Source of the DNA: Nocardioides marmoriginsengisoli | Lineage (GTDB): Bacteria > Actinomycetota > Actinomycetes > Propionibacteriales > Nocardioidaceae | Assembly (NCBI RefSeq): GCF_003725695.1 | Contig: NZ_RJSE01000003.1 | Location: 736,089-800,088, forward strand | Length of the DNA stretch: 64,000 bases | Direction of reading: 5' to 3' | Shown here: one piece after another, positions 52,240 through 60,863 of the stretch | Position numbering within the stretch: position 1 is the stretch's first letter | Layout of the letters: every line of letters starts with the position of its first letter | Notes under the pieces: model-generated | The model's input: the letters and a program-made list of their open reading frames with translations, nothing else | Databases searched by the model: none | What the model was told of the DNA's origin: nothing | Program-made: the position numbers and the translations under genes

Positions 52240-53844
52240 ATGACGACGATCGTCGACGAACACCTCCGCCACCGCGACATCCCCAGCGCACGCCCGTCCT
52301 GGGTGACCGACGAGGTGATCGCCGGACTGGCCGGCCGGGTCTACCGCGACCCGGCCGGGACCGGGACCACGACGGCCTACGCGCCGTACGACTCGATGGC
52401 GATCGCGACGCTCCCGACGAGCAGTGCCGAGGACGTCGCTCGGGCCGTCGAGGCGGCCCGGCTCGGTGCGGCCGCCTGGCAGCAGCGGGACTTCCGGGTC
52501 CGCGCCGAGGTGATGCTCCGCTTCCACGACCTGTTCCTCGCCGAGCAGGACAAGCTGATCGACCTGATCCAGTGGGAGATGGGCAAGGCCCGGTTCACCG
52601 CCTGGCAGGAGATCCTCCAGGTCGCGAACATCACCCGGCACTACGCCCGGGTCGGCCGGAAGTACCTGGCGCCCCGGTCGGCGCGCGGCGCCGTACCGGG
52701 GCTGACGAAGGTCGCCGAGACCCGGGTGCCGAAGGGTGTCGTCGGGATCATCTCGCCGTGGAACTACCCGTTCTACCTTGGTGTCGGCGACGCGGTCCCG
52801 GCGCTCCTGGCCGGCAACGGCGTCGTCTCGAAGGCCGACTCGCAGACCGCCCTGACGATGCTGTTCGCCCGCGAGCTGATGGGCAGGGCGGGGCTGCCGG
52901 CCGACCTGTGGCAGGTCGTCGTCGGCGACGGGCCGGTGGTCGGCGGCGCGCTGGTCGAGGCCGTCGACTACATCGGCTTCACCGGCTCGACCGCCACCGG
53001 CCGGGTCGTCGCCGAGCAGGCCGGCCGCCGGCTGATCGGCGCCTCGCTGGAGCTCGGCGGCAAGAACCCGCTGATCGTCCGCAAGGACGCCGACATCGCC
53101 AAGGCGGCCGAGGGCTGCGTCGCCTCGTCGTTCGCGAACACCGGCCAGATGTGCATCCACACCGAGCGGGTTCTCGTGCACCAGGACGTGTACGACGCCT
53201 TCCGGACCGCGGTCGTCGACGCCACCCGGTCGCTGCGGCTGGGCCAGACCTACGACTACACCGTCGACATCGGTTCGCTCGCCTCGCCGGCCCAGCTGGC
53301 CAAGGTGGCCGACCACGTCGAGATGGCCCGGGCGCTCGGCGCCACCGTCCTCACCGGGGGTCGCGCCCGTCCCGACCTCGGACCGCTGATGTACGAGCCG
53401 ACGATCCTCGAGGGCGTCACCGCGGAGATGCCGGTCTGCGCGGAGGAGACCTTCGGTCCGGTGATCTCCCTCTACCCGTTCTCGTCGGACGCCGAGGCGA
53501 TCGAGCTCGCCAACCAGGGCAGCTACGGGTTGTCGGCGAGCATCTGGTCGAAGGACAGCCACACCGCGCGGCTAATGGCGGCCCGGATCCGCTCCGGCTC
53601 GGTGAACATCAACGACGGCGCCGCGGCCGCGGCCGGCTCGATCGAGGCCCCGATGGGCGGCATGGGTGACAGCGGCCTCGGCCGCCGGCACGGTGCCGAG
53701 GGGATCCGGAAGTACACCGAGGCCCAGACGGTCGCCGAGCAGCGCGGGATGCCGCTCGGCCCGCCGGCGTCGATGACCCTGGACAGGTTCGTGGACTTCA
53801 CTAACGGCCAGCTGAAGCTGCTCCGCAAGCTCCGCGTCAGGTGA
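52240..53844 (+). CDS. Aldehyde dehydrogenase, succinate-semialdehyde-type
   Basis: 534 residues. GVVGIISPWNYPFYLGVGDA, the GFTGSTATGR NAD site, general-base Glu in ASLELGGKNP (about 271) and nucleophile Cys in FANTGQMCIHTER (about 305). FGPVISLYPF and the C-terminal PMGGMGDSGLGRRHG match the GabD2/SSADH subgroup used widely in actinobacteria for fatty and hydrophobic aldehydes. Overlaps the next gene by 4 bases (GTGA). Confidence 0.92.
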   Translation: MTTIVDEHLRHRDIPSARPSWVTDEVIAGLAGRVYRDPAGTGTTTAYAPYDSMAIATLPTSSAEDVARAVEAARLGAAAWQQRDFRVRAEVMLRFHDLFLAEQDKLIDLIQWEMGKARFTAWQEILQVANITRHYARVGRKYLAPRSARGAVPGLTKVAETRVPKGVVGIISPWNYPFYLGVGDAVPALLAGNGVVSKADSQTALTMLFARELMGRAGLPADLWQVVVGDGPVVGGALVEAVDYIGFTGSTATGRVVAEQAGRRLIGASLELGGKNPLIVRKDADIAKAAEGCVASSFANTGQMCIHTERVLVHQDVYDAFRTAVVDATRSLRLGQTYDYTVDIGSLASPAQLAKVADHVEMARALGATVLTGGRARPDLGPLMYEPTILEGVTAEMPVCAEETFGPVISLYPFSSDAEAIELANQGSYGLSASIWSKDSHTARLMAARIRSGSVNINDGAAAAAGSIEAPMGGMGDSGLGRRHGAEGIRKYTEAQTVAEQRGMPLGPPASMTLDRFVDFTNGQLKLLRKLRVR

Positions 53845-54659
53845 GCGACCCCGCCTTCGACATCAGCCACCACCTGGCCGGTGCCGCCGGGATGGTGGTC
53901 GCCTCGGCCAACGTGGTGATGCAGCTCGGCGTCCCCGGAGTCGGCCACGGGGTGGCGGAGAGCACCGTCGACTCCGGCAACGTGCTGCTGCACCCGTGGA
54001 AGCGGCTGCGCACCACCACCAGCTACATCACCGTCGCCCTCGTCGGCGACGACGCGACCCGCGAGAACTACCGCAAGGCGGTCAACCGCTCGCACACGGC
54101 GGTGCGCTCCGGACCGGACAGCCCGGTGCCGTACAACGCCTTCGACCCCGCCCTGCAGCTCTGGGTCGCAGCCTGCCTGTACGTCGGCATGCGCGACCAG
54201 CGCGAGCTCTTCCTGGGACCGCTCGACGACACCGAGGCCGAGGCCTTCTACCGGTACTGCGCCCGGCTCGGCACCACCTTGCAGGTCCGCGAGGAGGACT
54301 GGCCCGCGGACCGGGAGGCCTTCGACCGGTACTGGCGCAACGGCCTGGCCGCGATCCACTACGACCCGGTCGTGCGCGAGCACCTGATGAAGGTCGTCGA
54401 GCTGCGGATGCTGCCGTGGTTCCTGCGGATCGGCACGGCACGGGTGAACCGGTTCTTCACCACCGCCCTGCTCCCGGCGGAGTTCCGGACGGCGATGGCG
54501 CTGCCGTGGTCGGCCGGGAACGAGCTCTGGTTCCGCCGGGTCGCGACGCTGCTCCGGGTGGTCACCCGGTTGACGCCGCGCTGGCTGCGGGTGCTGCCGG
54601 TCCGGCTGCAGCTGGCCGAGGTGCGCTTCCGGATCCGGCGGGGCTGGCGGCTGGTCTGA
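53841..54659 (+). CDS. MpaB-family (DUF2236) oxygenase-like protein 2
   Basis: 272 residues from GTG. VAESTVDSGNVLLHPWKRLR, the VNRSHTAVRSGPDSPVPYNA segment with its His and Arg, and FDPALQLWVAACLYVG are typical of DUF2236 proteins, here of the short family. The C-terminal half is rich in Arg (PRWLRVLPVRLQLAEVRFR). Differs clearly from the first MpaB-like protein of the block, so the two are paralogues of different subfamilies, not a recent duplication. Confidence 0.82.
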   Translation: MSDPAFDISHHLAGAAGMVVASANVVMQLGVPGVGHGVAESTVDSGNVLLHPWKRLRTTTSYITVALVGDDATRENYRKAVNRSHTAVRSGPDSPVPYNAFDPALQLWVAACLYVGMRDQRELFLGPLDDTEAEAFYRYCARLGTTLQVREEDWPADREAFDRYWRNGLAAIHYDPVVREHLMKVVELRMLPWFLRIGTARVNRFFTTALLPAEFRTAMALPWSAGNELWFRRVATLLRVVTRLTPRWLRVLPVRLQLAEVRFRIRRGWRLV

Positions 54660-54711
54660 CCCGAGGGCGCCGCACCTGTCGGGACGCCGGAAAGCCGAGT
54701 ACCTTCAGGCC

Positions 54712-55221
54712 ATGGCCGAGGACTGGCAGGACCAACCCCCGTTGACCCGTGCCGTGGTCGGCTTCGCCGGGGCGCTCGTCACGCTCAGCACCGACGGTCT
54801 CGGCTACACCGTCCGGATGACCGGCAAGGCCGAGACGTTCCTGGACGAGTCGATCGGCTTCCTGCAGGACGCCCGCCCGCTGGTGGTCGCGCTGACCGAG
54901 GCGGTCGAGTCCGGGATGATCGAGGACATCCGCCGGGTCATGCGGATCACCGAGACGACCGTCAACCAGATCGCCCTGATCAGCGCCCGGCTCGACAGCG
55001 CCGCGGGTCAGCTCGCGAAGATCGTGCCGCGCGTCGGCCCCGTGCTCGACGGCCTGCCGCAGACCCAGGAGGACATCCGGCTCGCGCGCGACGCCGTGCA
55101 GCGGGTCGAGTCGCTGGTCACCGCGACGGTCAGCCAGCTCGACGCGATCCCCGGCGCCAAGCTGGTCAAGGGGATCGGCGGCGGCGTGGTCGGCGGGTTG
55201 ACCGGCCGCGGCAAGAGCTAG
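54712..55221 (+). CDS. Hypothetical helical protein
   Basis: 169 residues. Helical throughout, with amphipathic repeats (FLDESIGFLQDARPLVVALT, IRLARDAVQRVESLVTATVS) and a Gly-rich C-terminus LVKGIGGGVVGGLTGRGKS that could insert in or bind membrane. Resembles small phasin-like or Rv-type unknowns by composition only. Follows the MpaB gene by 52 bases in the same direction and converges with the GDPD gene. Confidence 0.6.
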   Translation: MAEDWQDQPPLTRAVVGFAGALVTLSTDGLGYTVRMTGKAETFLDESIGFLQDARPLVVALTEAVESGMIEDIRRVMRITETTVNQIALISARLDSAAGQLAKIVPRVGPVLDGLPQTQEDIRLARDAVQRVESLVTATVSQLDAIPGAKLVKGIGGGVVGGLTGRGKS

Positions 55222-55234
55222 GTCTGGCTCGCGC

Positions 55235-56191
55235 CTAGCGGGCGATCGGCAGGCCCGGACGCCGGTTCCGACCGGCGAGCGCGACCTCCGGGTAGTCGGA
55301 GATCAGGCCGTCGATGCCGGCGTCGAAGAGCAGCGCCGCCTCTCCGGCCGCGTCGCCGTGGCCGTGCGGGGCGGAGCCGATCCGCAGGTTGGTCGGCAGG
55401 TGCTGGTTCTCCGCGCGGTGCGTCCAGACCAGGACGGAGAGCCCGCGCTTGTGCGCCTTCTCGACCAGCTTGGTCGGCTCGGTGACCCGGCCGCCGATGT
55501 CGCGCGGGAGGACCGCCTTGCGTCGTACGGCGACCCCGACGGCGTACTCGGCCACCCGGGAGAGCTCCTTCGGGCTCGGGGTCTTGTCGAAGATCCGGTA
55601 GGACCGGGCGGCTCCGAGGTCCCGCAGGGTCTCGGTGTCGAAGCTGAGCCAGGTCAGGTCCTCGCCCACGCGGTCCCGGACCAGGTCGGCGAGCCAGAGG
55701 CCCTCGGCACGCAGGTGCTGCGGCGACTTGAGCTCGACGTGCACCCCGAGCCGGGACCCGGTCCGGGCCGACTCCTGGTCGCGGAGGTCGAGCACCTCGG
55801 CGAGGGTCGGGATCGTCCAGCGACCGTCGTACGTCGCACTGGCCTGGCGCTTGCGGCCCCAGCGCTCACGGGTGCGCAGCTCACGGAGCTCGACCAGGGT
55901 GAAGTCGTGCACGAACCAGCCGGTCAGGAGCTCGCCCTCGACCTCCAGGGTCCGGCGCAGGTGCGCGAACTCCGGGCGGTCGGCGACGTCGGTGGTGCGG
56001 GACAGCTCCAGGTCGTGGCGGCAGACCAGCTCGCCGTCGCGGGTGGCGACGACGTCGAGCTCGATCGAGTTCGCGCCGAGGCGGTAGCCGAGCTCGTAGG
56101 CGGCGAGGGTGTGCTCGGGTCGGTGGCCGCTCGCGCCGCGGTGGGCGATCACCGCAGGAGCACCGAGGGCACGGATCGTCCGGTTGGCCAT
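55235..56191 (-). CDS. Glycerophosphodiester phosphodiesterase
   Basis: 318 residues. The catalytic motif PAVIAHRGASGHRPEHTLAA is near the N-terminus; the metal ligands follow in SIELDVVATRDGELVCRHDL (E-x-D ... H-D). GDPDs split glycerophosphodiesters to glycerol-3-phosphate and an alcohol. No signal peptide is visible, so probably cytoplasmic. Length and order fit GlpQ1-type proteins. Confidence 0.9.
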   Translation of the reverse strand: MANRTIRALGAPAVIAHRGASGHRPEHTLAAYELGYRLGANSIELDVVATRDGELVCRHDLELSRTTDVADRPEFAHLRRTLEVEGELLTGWFVHDFTLVELRELRTRERWGRKRQASATYDGRWTIPTLAEVLDLRDQESARTGSRLGVHVELKSPQHLRAEGLWLADLVRDRVGEDLTWLSFDTETLRDLGAARSYRIFDKTPSPKELSRVAEYAVGVAVRRKAVLPRDIGGRVTEPTKLVEKAHKRGLSVLVWTHRAENQHLPTNLRIGSAPHGHGDAAGEAALLFDAGIDGLISDYPEVALAGRNRRPGLPIAR

Positions 56192-56262
56192 GGGTCCAGC
56201 GTCCGCGCCGCGAGTGGACGGCAGGTGTCCCGGAGGTCACGCGACCCTTTACGGTGCATGGC

Positions 56263-56829
56263 ATGTCCGAAACGACCAGGACTCCGCCCGGAGTCCACAC
56301 GCTCGGGACGCTGACCACCGTCCCGGTCACCGAGCGCTACGACCTGGTCGGCGCCGCCGTGGCGGAGCTGCTCCGCGGCTGGGAGCACGCCGCCGACGTC
56401 GGTGTCGTCGAGATCGACGCCGCCCACTCCGAGACCGCGGCGACCGTGGACGTGTACGGCGTCCCGCTGGACGCCGGCGCGAACTGCGTGGTGATCGCCG
56501 GCAAGCGCGAGGGCGAGGAACGGATCGCCGCCTGCGTGGTCCGCGGCGACACCCGGGCGGACGTCAACAACCGGGTGAAGCGACTCCTCGACGTCCGGAA
56601 GTGCTCCTTCCTCGATCACGACCGCGCCGTCGCCGAGACCGGCATGGAGTACGGCGGGATCACCCCGGTCGGCGTCCCGGCGAGCTGGCGGCTGCTGGTC
56701 GACGCCCGGGTGCCGAGCACCGGGCTGGTGCTGATCGGTTCCGGGGTCCGCGGCTCGAAGCTGATCCTCCCGGGCCGGCTGCTCGCGGAGCTGCCCGGCG
56801 CCGAGGTGGTCGAGGGGCTGGCCGGCTAA
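56263..56829 (+). CDS. YbaK/EbsC-family aminoacyl-tRNA deacylase-like protein
   Basis: 188 residues from ATG 56263 (MSETTRTPPG); a GTG at 56254 would add three residues. The YbaK fold shows in NCVVIAGKREGEERIAACVV, the GMEYGGITPVGVP loop and VLIGSGVRGSKLILPGRLL. Family members edit mischarged tRNAs (Cys-tRNAPro type). The conserved lysine of the fold appears in GKREGE. Divergent from the GDPD gene. Confidence 0.82.
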   Translation: MSETTRTPPGVHTLGTLTTVPVTERYDLVGAAVAELLRGWEHAADVGVVEIDAAHSETAATVDVYGVPLDAGANCVVIAGKREGEERIAACVVRGDTRADVNNRVKRLLDVRKCSFLDHDRAVAETGMEYGGITPVGVPASWRLLVDARVPSTGLVLIGSGVRGSKLILPGRLLAELPGAEVVEGLAG

Positions 56830-56883
56830 CCGGACCGAGGTCCGCCGAGCGGCCCCCTCATCTCAGGGAAAACCCGGAGGCGG

Positions 56884-59088
56884 ATGTCGGTGCACTCTGC
56901 TGGAATACCGGGCATGCATCGTCAGATCGCCGGCAAGCTGACCGGCCCCGTGACCAAGTGGATCGTCCTCGCCGTGTCCCTCATCGCGGTCGTCGGCCTG
57001 AGCTCGCTCGGCGCCAAGCTCGGCGACGTCAAGAACAACGAGGCCTCGTCCTGGCTGCCCGGATCGGCCGAGGCCACCAAGGTGACCGACGCGCTGTCGA
57101 AGGACGTCGACCCCAACGACATCCCGACGTTGATCGTCTACCAGGCGAAGTCCGGCAAGCTCACCGACGCCGACTTCAAGGCCATGGACGCGCAGGCGGT
57201 CGAGATCGAGGCGAAGATCGACGGCCTGGTGAAGGAGGGCGGGCCGGCGGTGCTCACCCCCAACCGCGCCGACCAACTCCGGGCGGCGATGGAGGCGGGC
57301 GAGGCACCGAAGGCGTTCGTGCCGACGCTGAAGTCGCCCGACGGCGAGGTCGCGTACTCCTACTTCACGTTCAACTTCGGCAAGGACGGCTGGAACAAGA
57401 TTCCGGAGCCGGCCGACGAGATCCGCGACCTCACCAAGATGGACGGCGTCAACGTCTACCTCGGCGGCTTCGGCGGCCAGGCGTCCGACTTCGCCTCCTC
57501 GTTCGAGGGCTCGCACACCAGCCTGATCCTGATCACCCTCGGCGTGGTCATCCTGATCCTGCTCTTCACCTACCGCAGCCCGACCCTCTGGTTGCTCCCG
57601 ATCATCAGCTCGGTGGTCGCGTTCCAGGCCTCCGGCGGCGTGGTCTACCTGCTGGCCAAGTACGCCGACCTGACCGTCAATGACCAGAGCCAGTACATCC
57701 TGGGCATCCTGGTGATCGGGGCGGGCACCGACTACGCCCTGCTGCTGGTCGCCCGCTACCGCGAGGAGCTGCGCACCCACGAGGACCGGCACGAGGCGAT
57801 GGCCTTCGCCCTGCACCGTGCCGCCCCCGCGATCATCGCCAGCGCCGCGACGGTGGCGATCGGCCTGCTCTGCCTGACCTTCGCCGACCTCAACTCCACC
57901 GCCGGGCTGGGGCCCGTGCTCGCCGTCGGCGTCGCGGTGACGCTGCTGGTGATGGTCACCCTGCTGCCGGCCCTGCTGGTGATCTTCGGTCGCTGGATCT
58001 TCTGGCCCAAGCGTCCCGGCTTCGGGTCGGTCGAGCCGACCAGCACCGGCATGTGGGCGCGCGTCGGCCAGCGGATCAAGGTGCGGCCGCGGGCGATCTG
58101 GGCGACCACCGCCGTGATCCTGCTGATCGCGAGCCTCGGCATGGTCAAGCTCAACGCCACCGGCCTCTCGACCGAGGACTCCTTCACCCAGACCTTCGAT
58201 TCGGTCACGGCGCAGAAGGCGCTCTTCGCGCACGACCTGGCCGACAACTCCAACACCGTCCAGGTGGTCGCCAACGACGACAAGATCGAGGCGGTCAAGG
58301 CGGCCGTCGGCAGGAGCAACGCGATCGCGGACGTCGAGTCCGCGACGATCAAGCCGCTCGGCGGCGGACGCTCCTGGTTCGAGGCGAGCATCACCGAGGA
58401 CGTCTCGTCGCCGAAGGCGTTCGACATCGTCAAGGACGCCCGGGCGGCCGCGCACGCGATCGACGGCGCCGACGCGCTCGTCGGCGGTGGCGCGGCGCTC
58501 TACCTCGACACCAAGATCGCCGCCGACCGCGACAACAAGGTGATCATCCCGCTGGTGCTGATCGTCGTGTTCGTGATCCTGATGCTGCTGCTCCGCGCCT
58601 TGCTGGCACCGCTGCTGCTGATGGTGACGGTGGTGCTCTCCTTCGGCGCCGCCCTGGGCATCTCCTCGCTGATCTTCCGGTACATCTTCGACTTCGCCGG
58701 AGCCGATCCAGGCTTCCCGCTGTTCGCGTTCGTCTTCCTGGTGGCCCTGGGCATCGACTACAACATCTTCCTGATGACCCGGGTCCGCGAGGAGACCGCG
58801 AAGCACGGCACCCGCAAGGGCTCCCTGGTCGCGCTCTCCTCGACCGGCGGCGTGATCACCTCGGCCGGCCTGGTGCTAGCTGCGACCTTCGCCGTGCTGG
58901 GGACGCTGCCGTTCGTGTTCCTCGCCGAGCTGGGGACGACGGTGGCCCTGGGAGTCCTGCTCGATACCTTGATCGTCCGTTCGGTGCTGGTCACCGCTCT
59001 CAACCTGGATCTCGGCGGGAAGATCTGGTGGCCGAGCAAACTCGACCGGGATCCGCCGATCGCCGAAGAAACCCCGGTCAACGCATAG
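56884..59088 (+). CDS. MMPL/RND-family transporter
   Basis: 734 residues. Start set at ATG 56884 with GGAGG upstream; ATG 56914 (MHRQIAGKL) is an alternative. Two helix bundles each contain the DYxxxL motif: GTDYALLLVARYREELR and GIDYNIFLMTRVREETAKHG. The intervening extracytoplasmic loop is short, unlike the 999-residue MMPL protein in this window. Ends KIWWPSKL, a typical MmpL C-terminus. Proton-driven export of a lipophilic compound is inferred. Confidence 0.88.
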   Translation: MSVHSAGIPGMHRQIAGKLTGPVTKWIVLAVSLIAVVGLSSLGAKLGDVKNNEASSWLPGSAEATKVTDALSKDVDPNDIPTLIVYQAKSGKLTDADFKAMDAQAVEIEAKIDGLVKEGGPAVLTPNRADQLRAAMEAGEAPKAFVPTLKSPDGEVAYSYFTFNFGKDGWNKIPEPADEIRDLTKMDGVNVYLGGFGGQASDFASSFEGSHTSLILITLGVVILILLFTYRSPTLWLLPIISSVVAFQASGGVVYLLAKYADLTVNDQSQYILGILVIGAGTDYALLLVARYREELRTHEDRHEAMAFALHRAAPAIIASAATVAIGLLCLTFADLNSTAGLGPVLAVGVAVTLLVMVTLLPALLVIFGRWIFWPKRPGFGSVEPTSTGMWARVGQRIKVRPRAIWATTAVILLIASLGMVKLNATGLSTEDSFTQTFDSVTAQKALFAHDLADNSNTVQVVANDDKIEAVKAAVGRSNAIADVESATIKPLGGGRSWFEASITEDVSSPKAFDIVKDARAAAHAIDGADALVGGGAALYLDTKIAADRDNKVIIPLVLIVVFVILMLLLRALLAPLLLMVTVVLSFGAALGISSLIFRYIFDFAGADPGFPLFAFVFLVALGIDYNIFLMTRVREETAKHGTRKGSLVALSSTGGVITSAGLVLAATFAVLGTLPFVFLAELGTTVALGVLLDTLIVRSVLVTALNLDLGGKIWWPSKLDRDPPIAEETPVNA

Positions 59089-59141
59089 CTGCGCCATAAA
59101 CCATTCGACCTCGGCCGGGGCGATTTCGTAGCGTAGGGCGG

Positions 59142-60863
59142 GTGCGCAAGCTCCCTCTCGACCACCCCGGCCAGGCGGATGCGCGTACCCCGTGGCGCTT
59201 CCTCCGCTGGACCATCCTCGGCCAGTGGCGGACCATCGCCGTCGCGATGCTCTTCGGCGTCATCTGGATGTGCAGCTCCGCGATGGTCCCGGCGATCATC
59301 GGCAAGGCGATCGACACCGGGGTCACCGGCCGGGACTCCGGCGAGCTCTGGAAGTGGGCCGGGATCCTCTCCGCCGTCGCCGTGGTCCAGTCGGCGAGCG
59401 GCATCATGCGGCACCGGTACGCCGTCACCAACTGGCTGACCGCCGCCTACCGGGTCGTCCAGCTGGTGGCGCGGCAGGCCACCCATCTGGGCGGCACCCT
59501 CTCCAAGCGGGTCGGCACCGGCGAGGTGGTCGCGATCGGCACCAACGACCTCTCCCACATCGGCAACGCGATGGACGTCCTGGCCCGCGCCATGGGCGCC
59601 CTGGTCTCCTTCGTCGTCGTCGCCGTGATCCTGCTGCAGACCTCGACCACGCTCGGCCTGGTGGTGCTGCTCGGCGTGCCCTTCCTGCTGCTCCTGCTCG
59701 GCCCGCTGCTGAGCCCGCTGCAGCGGCGCAACCTCGAGCAGCGCGAGATGATGGGCCACCTGGCGAACATCGCGACCGACATCGTCAGCGGCCTCCGGGT
59801 GCTGCGCGGCATCGGCGGCGAGCGGGTCTTCCACGACCGGTACAGCGCCGAGTCGCAGAAGGTGCGCACGGCCGGCGTCCGGGTCGCCCGGCTGCAGTCG
59901 ATCCTGGACGCGCTCCAGGTCTTCCTGCCCGGTGTCTTCGTGGTCGTAGTGGTCTGGCTCGGCGCCCGGTTCGCGGTCCAGGGCCGGATCACCGCCGGCG
60001 AGCTGGTGGCGTTCTACGGCTACGCCGCCTTCCTGGTGCTGCCGCTGCGCACCGCGACCGAGGCCGCCAACCTGTGGATCCGGGCGTTCGTCTCGGCCCG
60101 CCGGATCGTCCGGGTGCTGGCGCTGGAGCCCGAGATCGACGACACCGGCACGCTCACTGCCGGTCCGCCGGAGAACAGCGAGCTCGTCGACCGCGCCAGC
60201 GGGGTGCGGGTGCGGCCCGGCACCACGACCGCACTTGTCTCCGACCCGCCGACCGACTCCGCCGCGGTGGTCGACCGGCTGGGCCGCTTCGCCGACGGTG
60301 AGGTGACCTGGGGCGGAGTCCCGCTCGACACGGTGCCGCGCGCCGAGACCCGGCGCCGGATCCTGGTCTCGGACACCGGCGCGATCCTGTTCTCCGGCCG
60401 GCTCGGCGATCAGCTGCTCACCCCGCCCGACCGGCCTGGCCATGTCGAGGACGCCCTGCACGCGGCCGCCGCTGGCGACGTCCTCGACTCGCTCCCGGAC
60501 CGGCTGGACGCGATCGTGGCCGAGAAGGGCCGTTCGTTCTCGGGCGGCCAGCGGCAACGGCTGATCCTGGCCCGGGCGCTGGCGATCGACCCCGAGGTGC
60601 TGCTCCTGGTCGAGCCGACCTCGGCCGTCGACGCGCACACCGAGGCCCGCATCGCGGAGCGGCTGACCTCGCTGCGAGCCGGCCGCACGACGGTGGTGAC
60701 CACCTCCAGCCCGCTGATGCTGGCCCGGGCCGACCAGGTCGTCTTCCTCGAGGACGGCGTCGTCGCCGCGGTGGGCACCCACCACGAGCTGCTGGACAGC
60801 TGCCCGGCGTACCGGGCCGTGGTGACCCGCGAGGAAGCCGACGAGACGGCGGTGGCCCGATGA
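59142..60863 (+). CDS. ABC exporter half-transporter with degenerate ATPase site
   Basis: 573 residues. Six helices (about 25-320) then the nucleotide-binding domain. At the Walker A position the sequence is ALVSDPPTDSAAVVDRL (about 365-380), lacking the GxxGxGK lysine. The Q-loop Gln is replaced (LVSDTGAILF), Walker B is LLLVEPTSAVD with Val for Asp, and the switch His is Ser (TTSSPLML). In contrast the signature SGGQRQR (about 467) is perfect. It can thus contribute only a signature motif, completing the ATP site of its partner. Overlaps the partner gene by 4 bases. Confidence 0.9.
   Translation: MRKLPLDHPGQADARTPWRFLRWTILGQWRTIAVAMLFGVIWMCSSAMVPAIIGKAIDTGVTGRDSGELWKWAGILSAVAVVQSASGIMRHRYAVTNWLTAAYRVVQLVARQATHLGGTLSKRVGTGEVVAIGTNDLSHIGNAMDVLARAMGALVSFVVVAVILLQTSTTLGLVVLLGVPFLLLLLGPLLSPLQRRNLEQREMMGHLANIATDIVSGLRVLRGIGGERVFHDRYSAESQKVRTAGVRVARLQSILDALQVFLPGVFVVVVVWLGARFAVQGRITAGELVAFYGYAAFLVLPLRTATEAANLWIRAFVSARRIVRVLALEPEIDDTGTLTAGPPENSELVDRASGVRVRPGTTTALVSDPPTDSAAVVDRLGRFADGEVTWGGVPLDTVPRAETRRRILVSDTGAILFSGRLGDQLLTPPDRPGHVEDALHAAAAGDVLDSLPDRLDAIVAEKGRSFSGGQRQRLILARALAIDPEVLLLVEPTSAVDAHTEARIAERLTSLRAGRTTVVTTSSPLMLARADQVVFLEDGVVAAVGTHHELLDSCPAYRAVVTREEADETAVAR

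Noticed and set aside
55217..55239. GCTAGG/CCTAGC hairpin spanning two convergent stop codons
   Set aside because: Six base pairs only, formed largely by the stop codons themselves; not convincing as a terminator.
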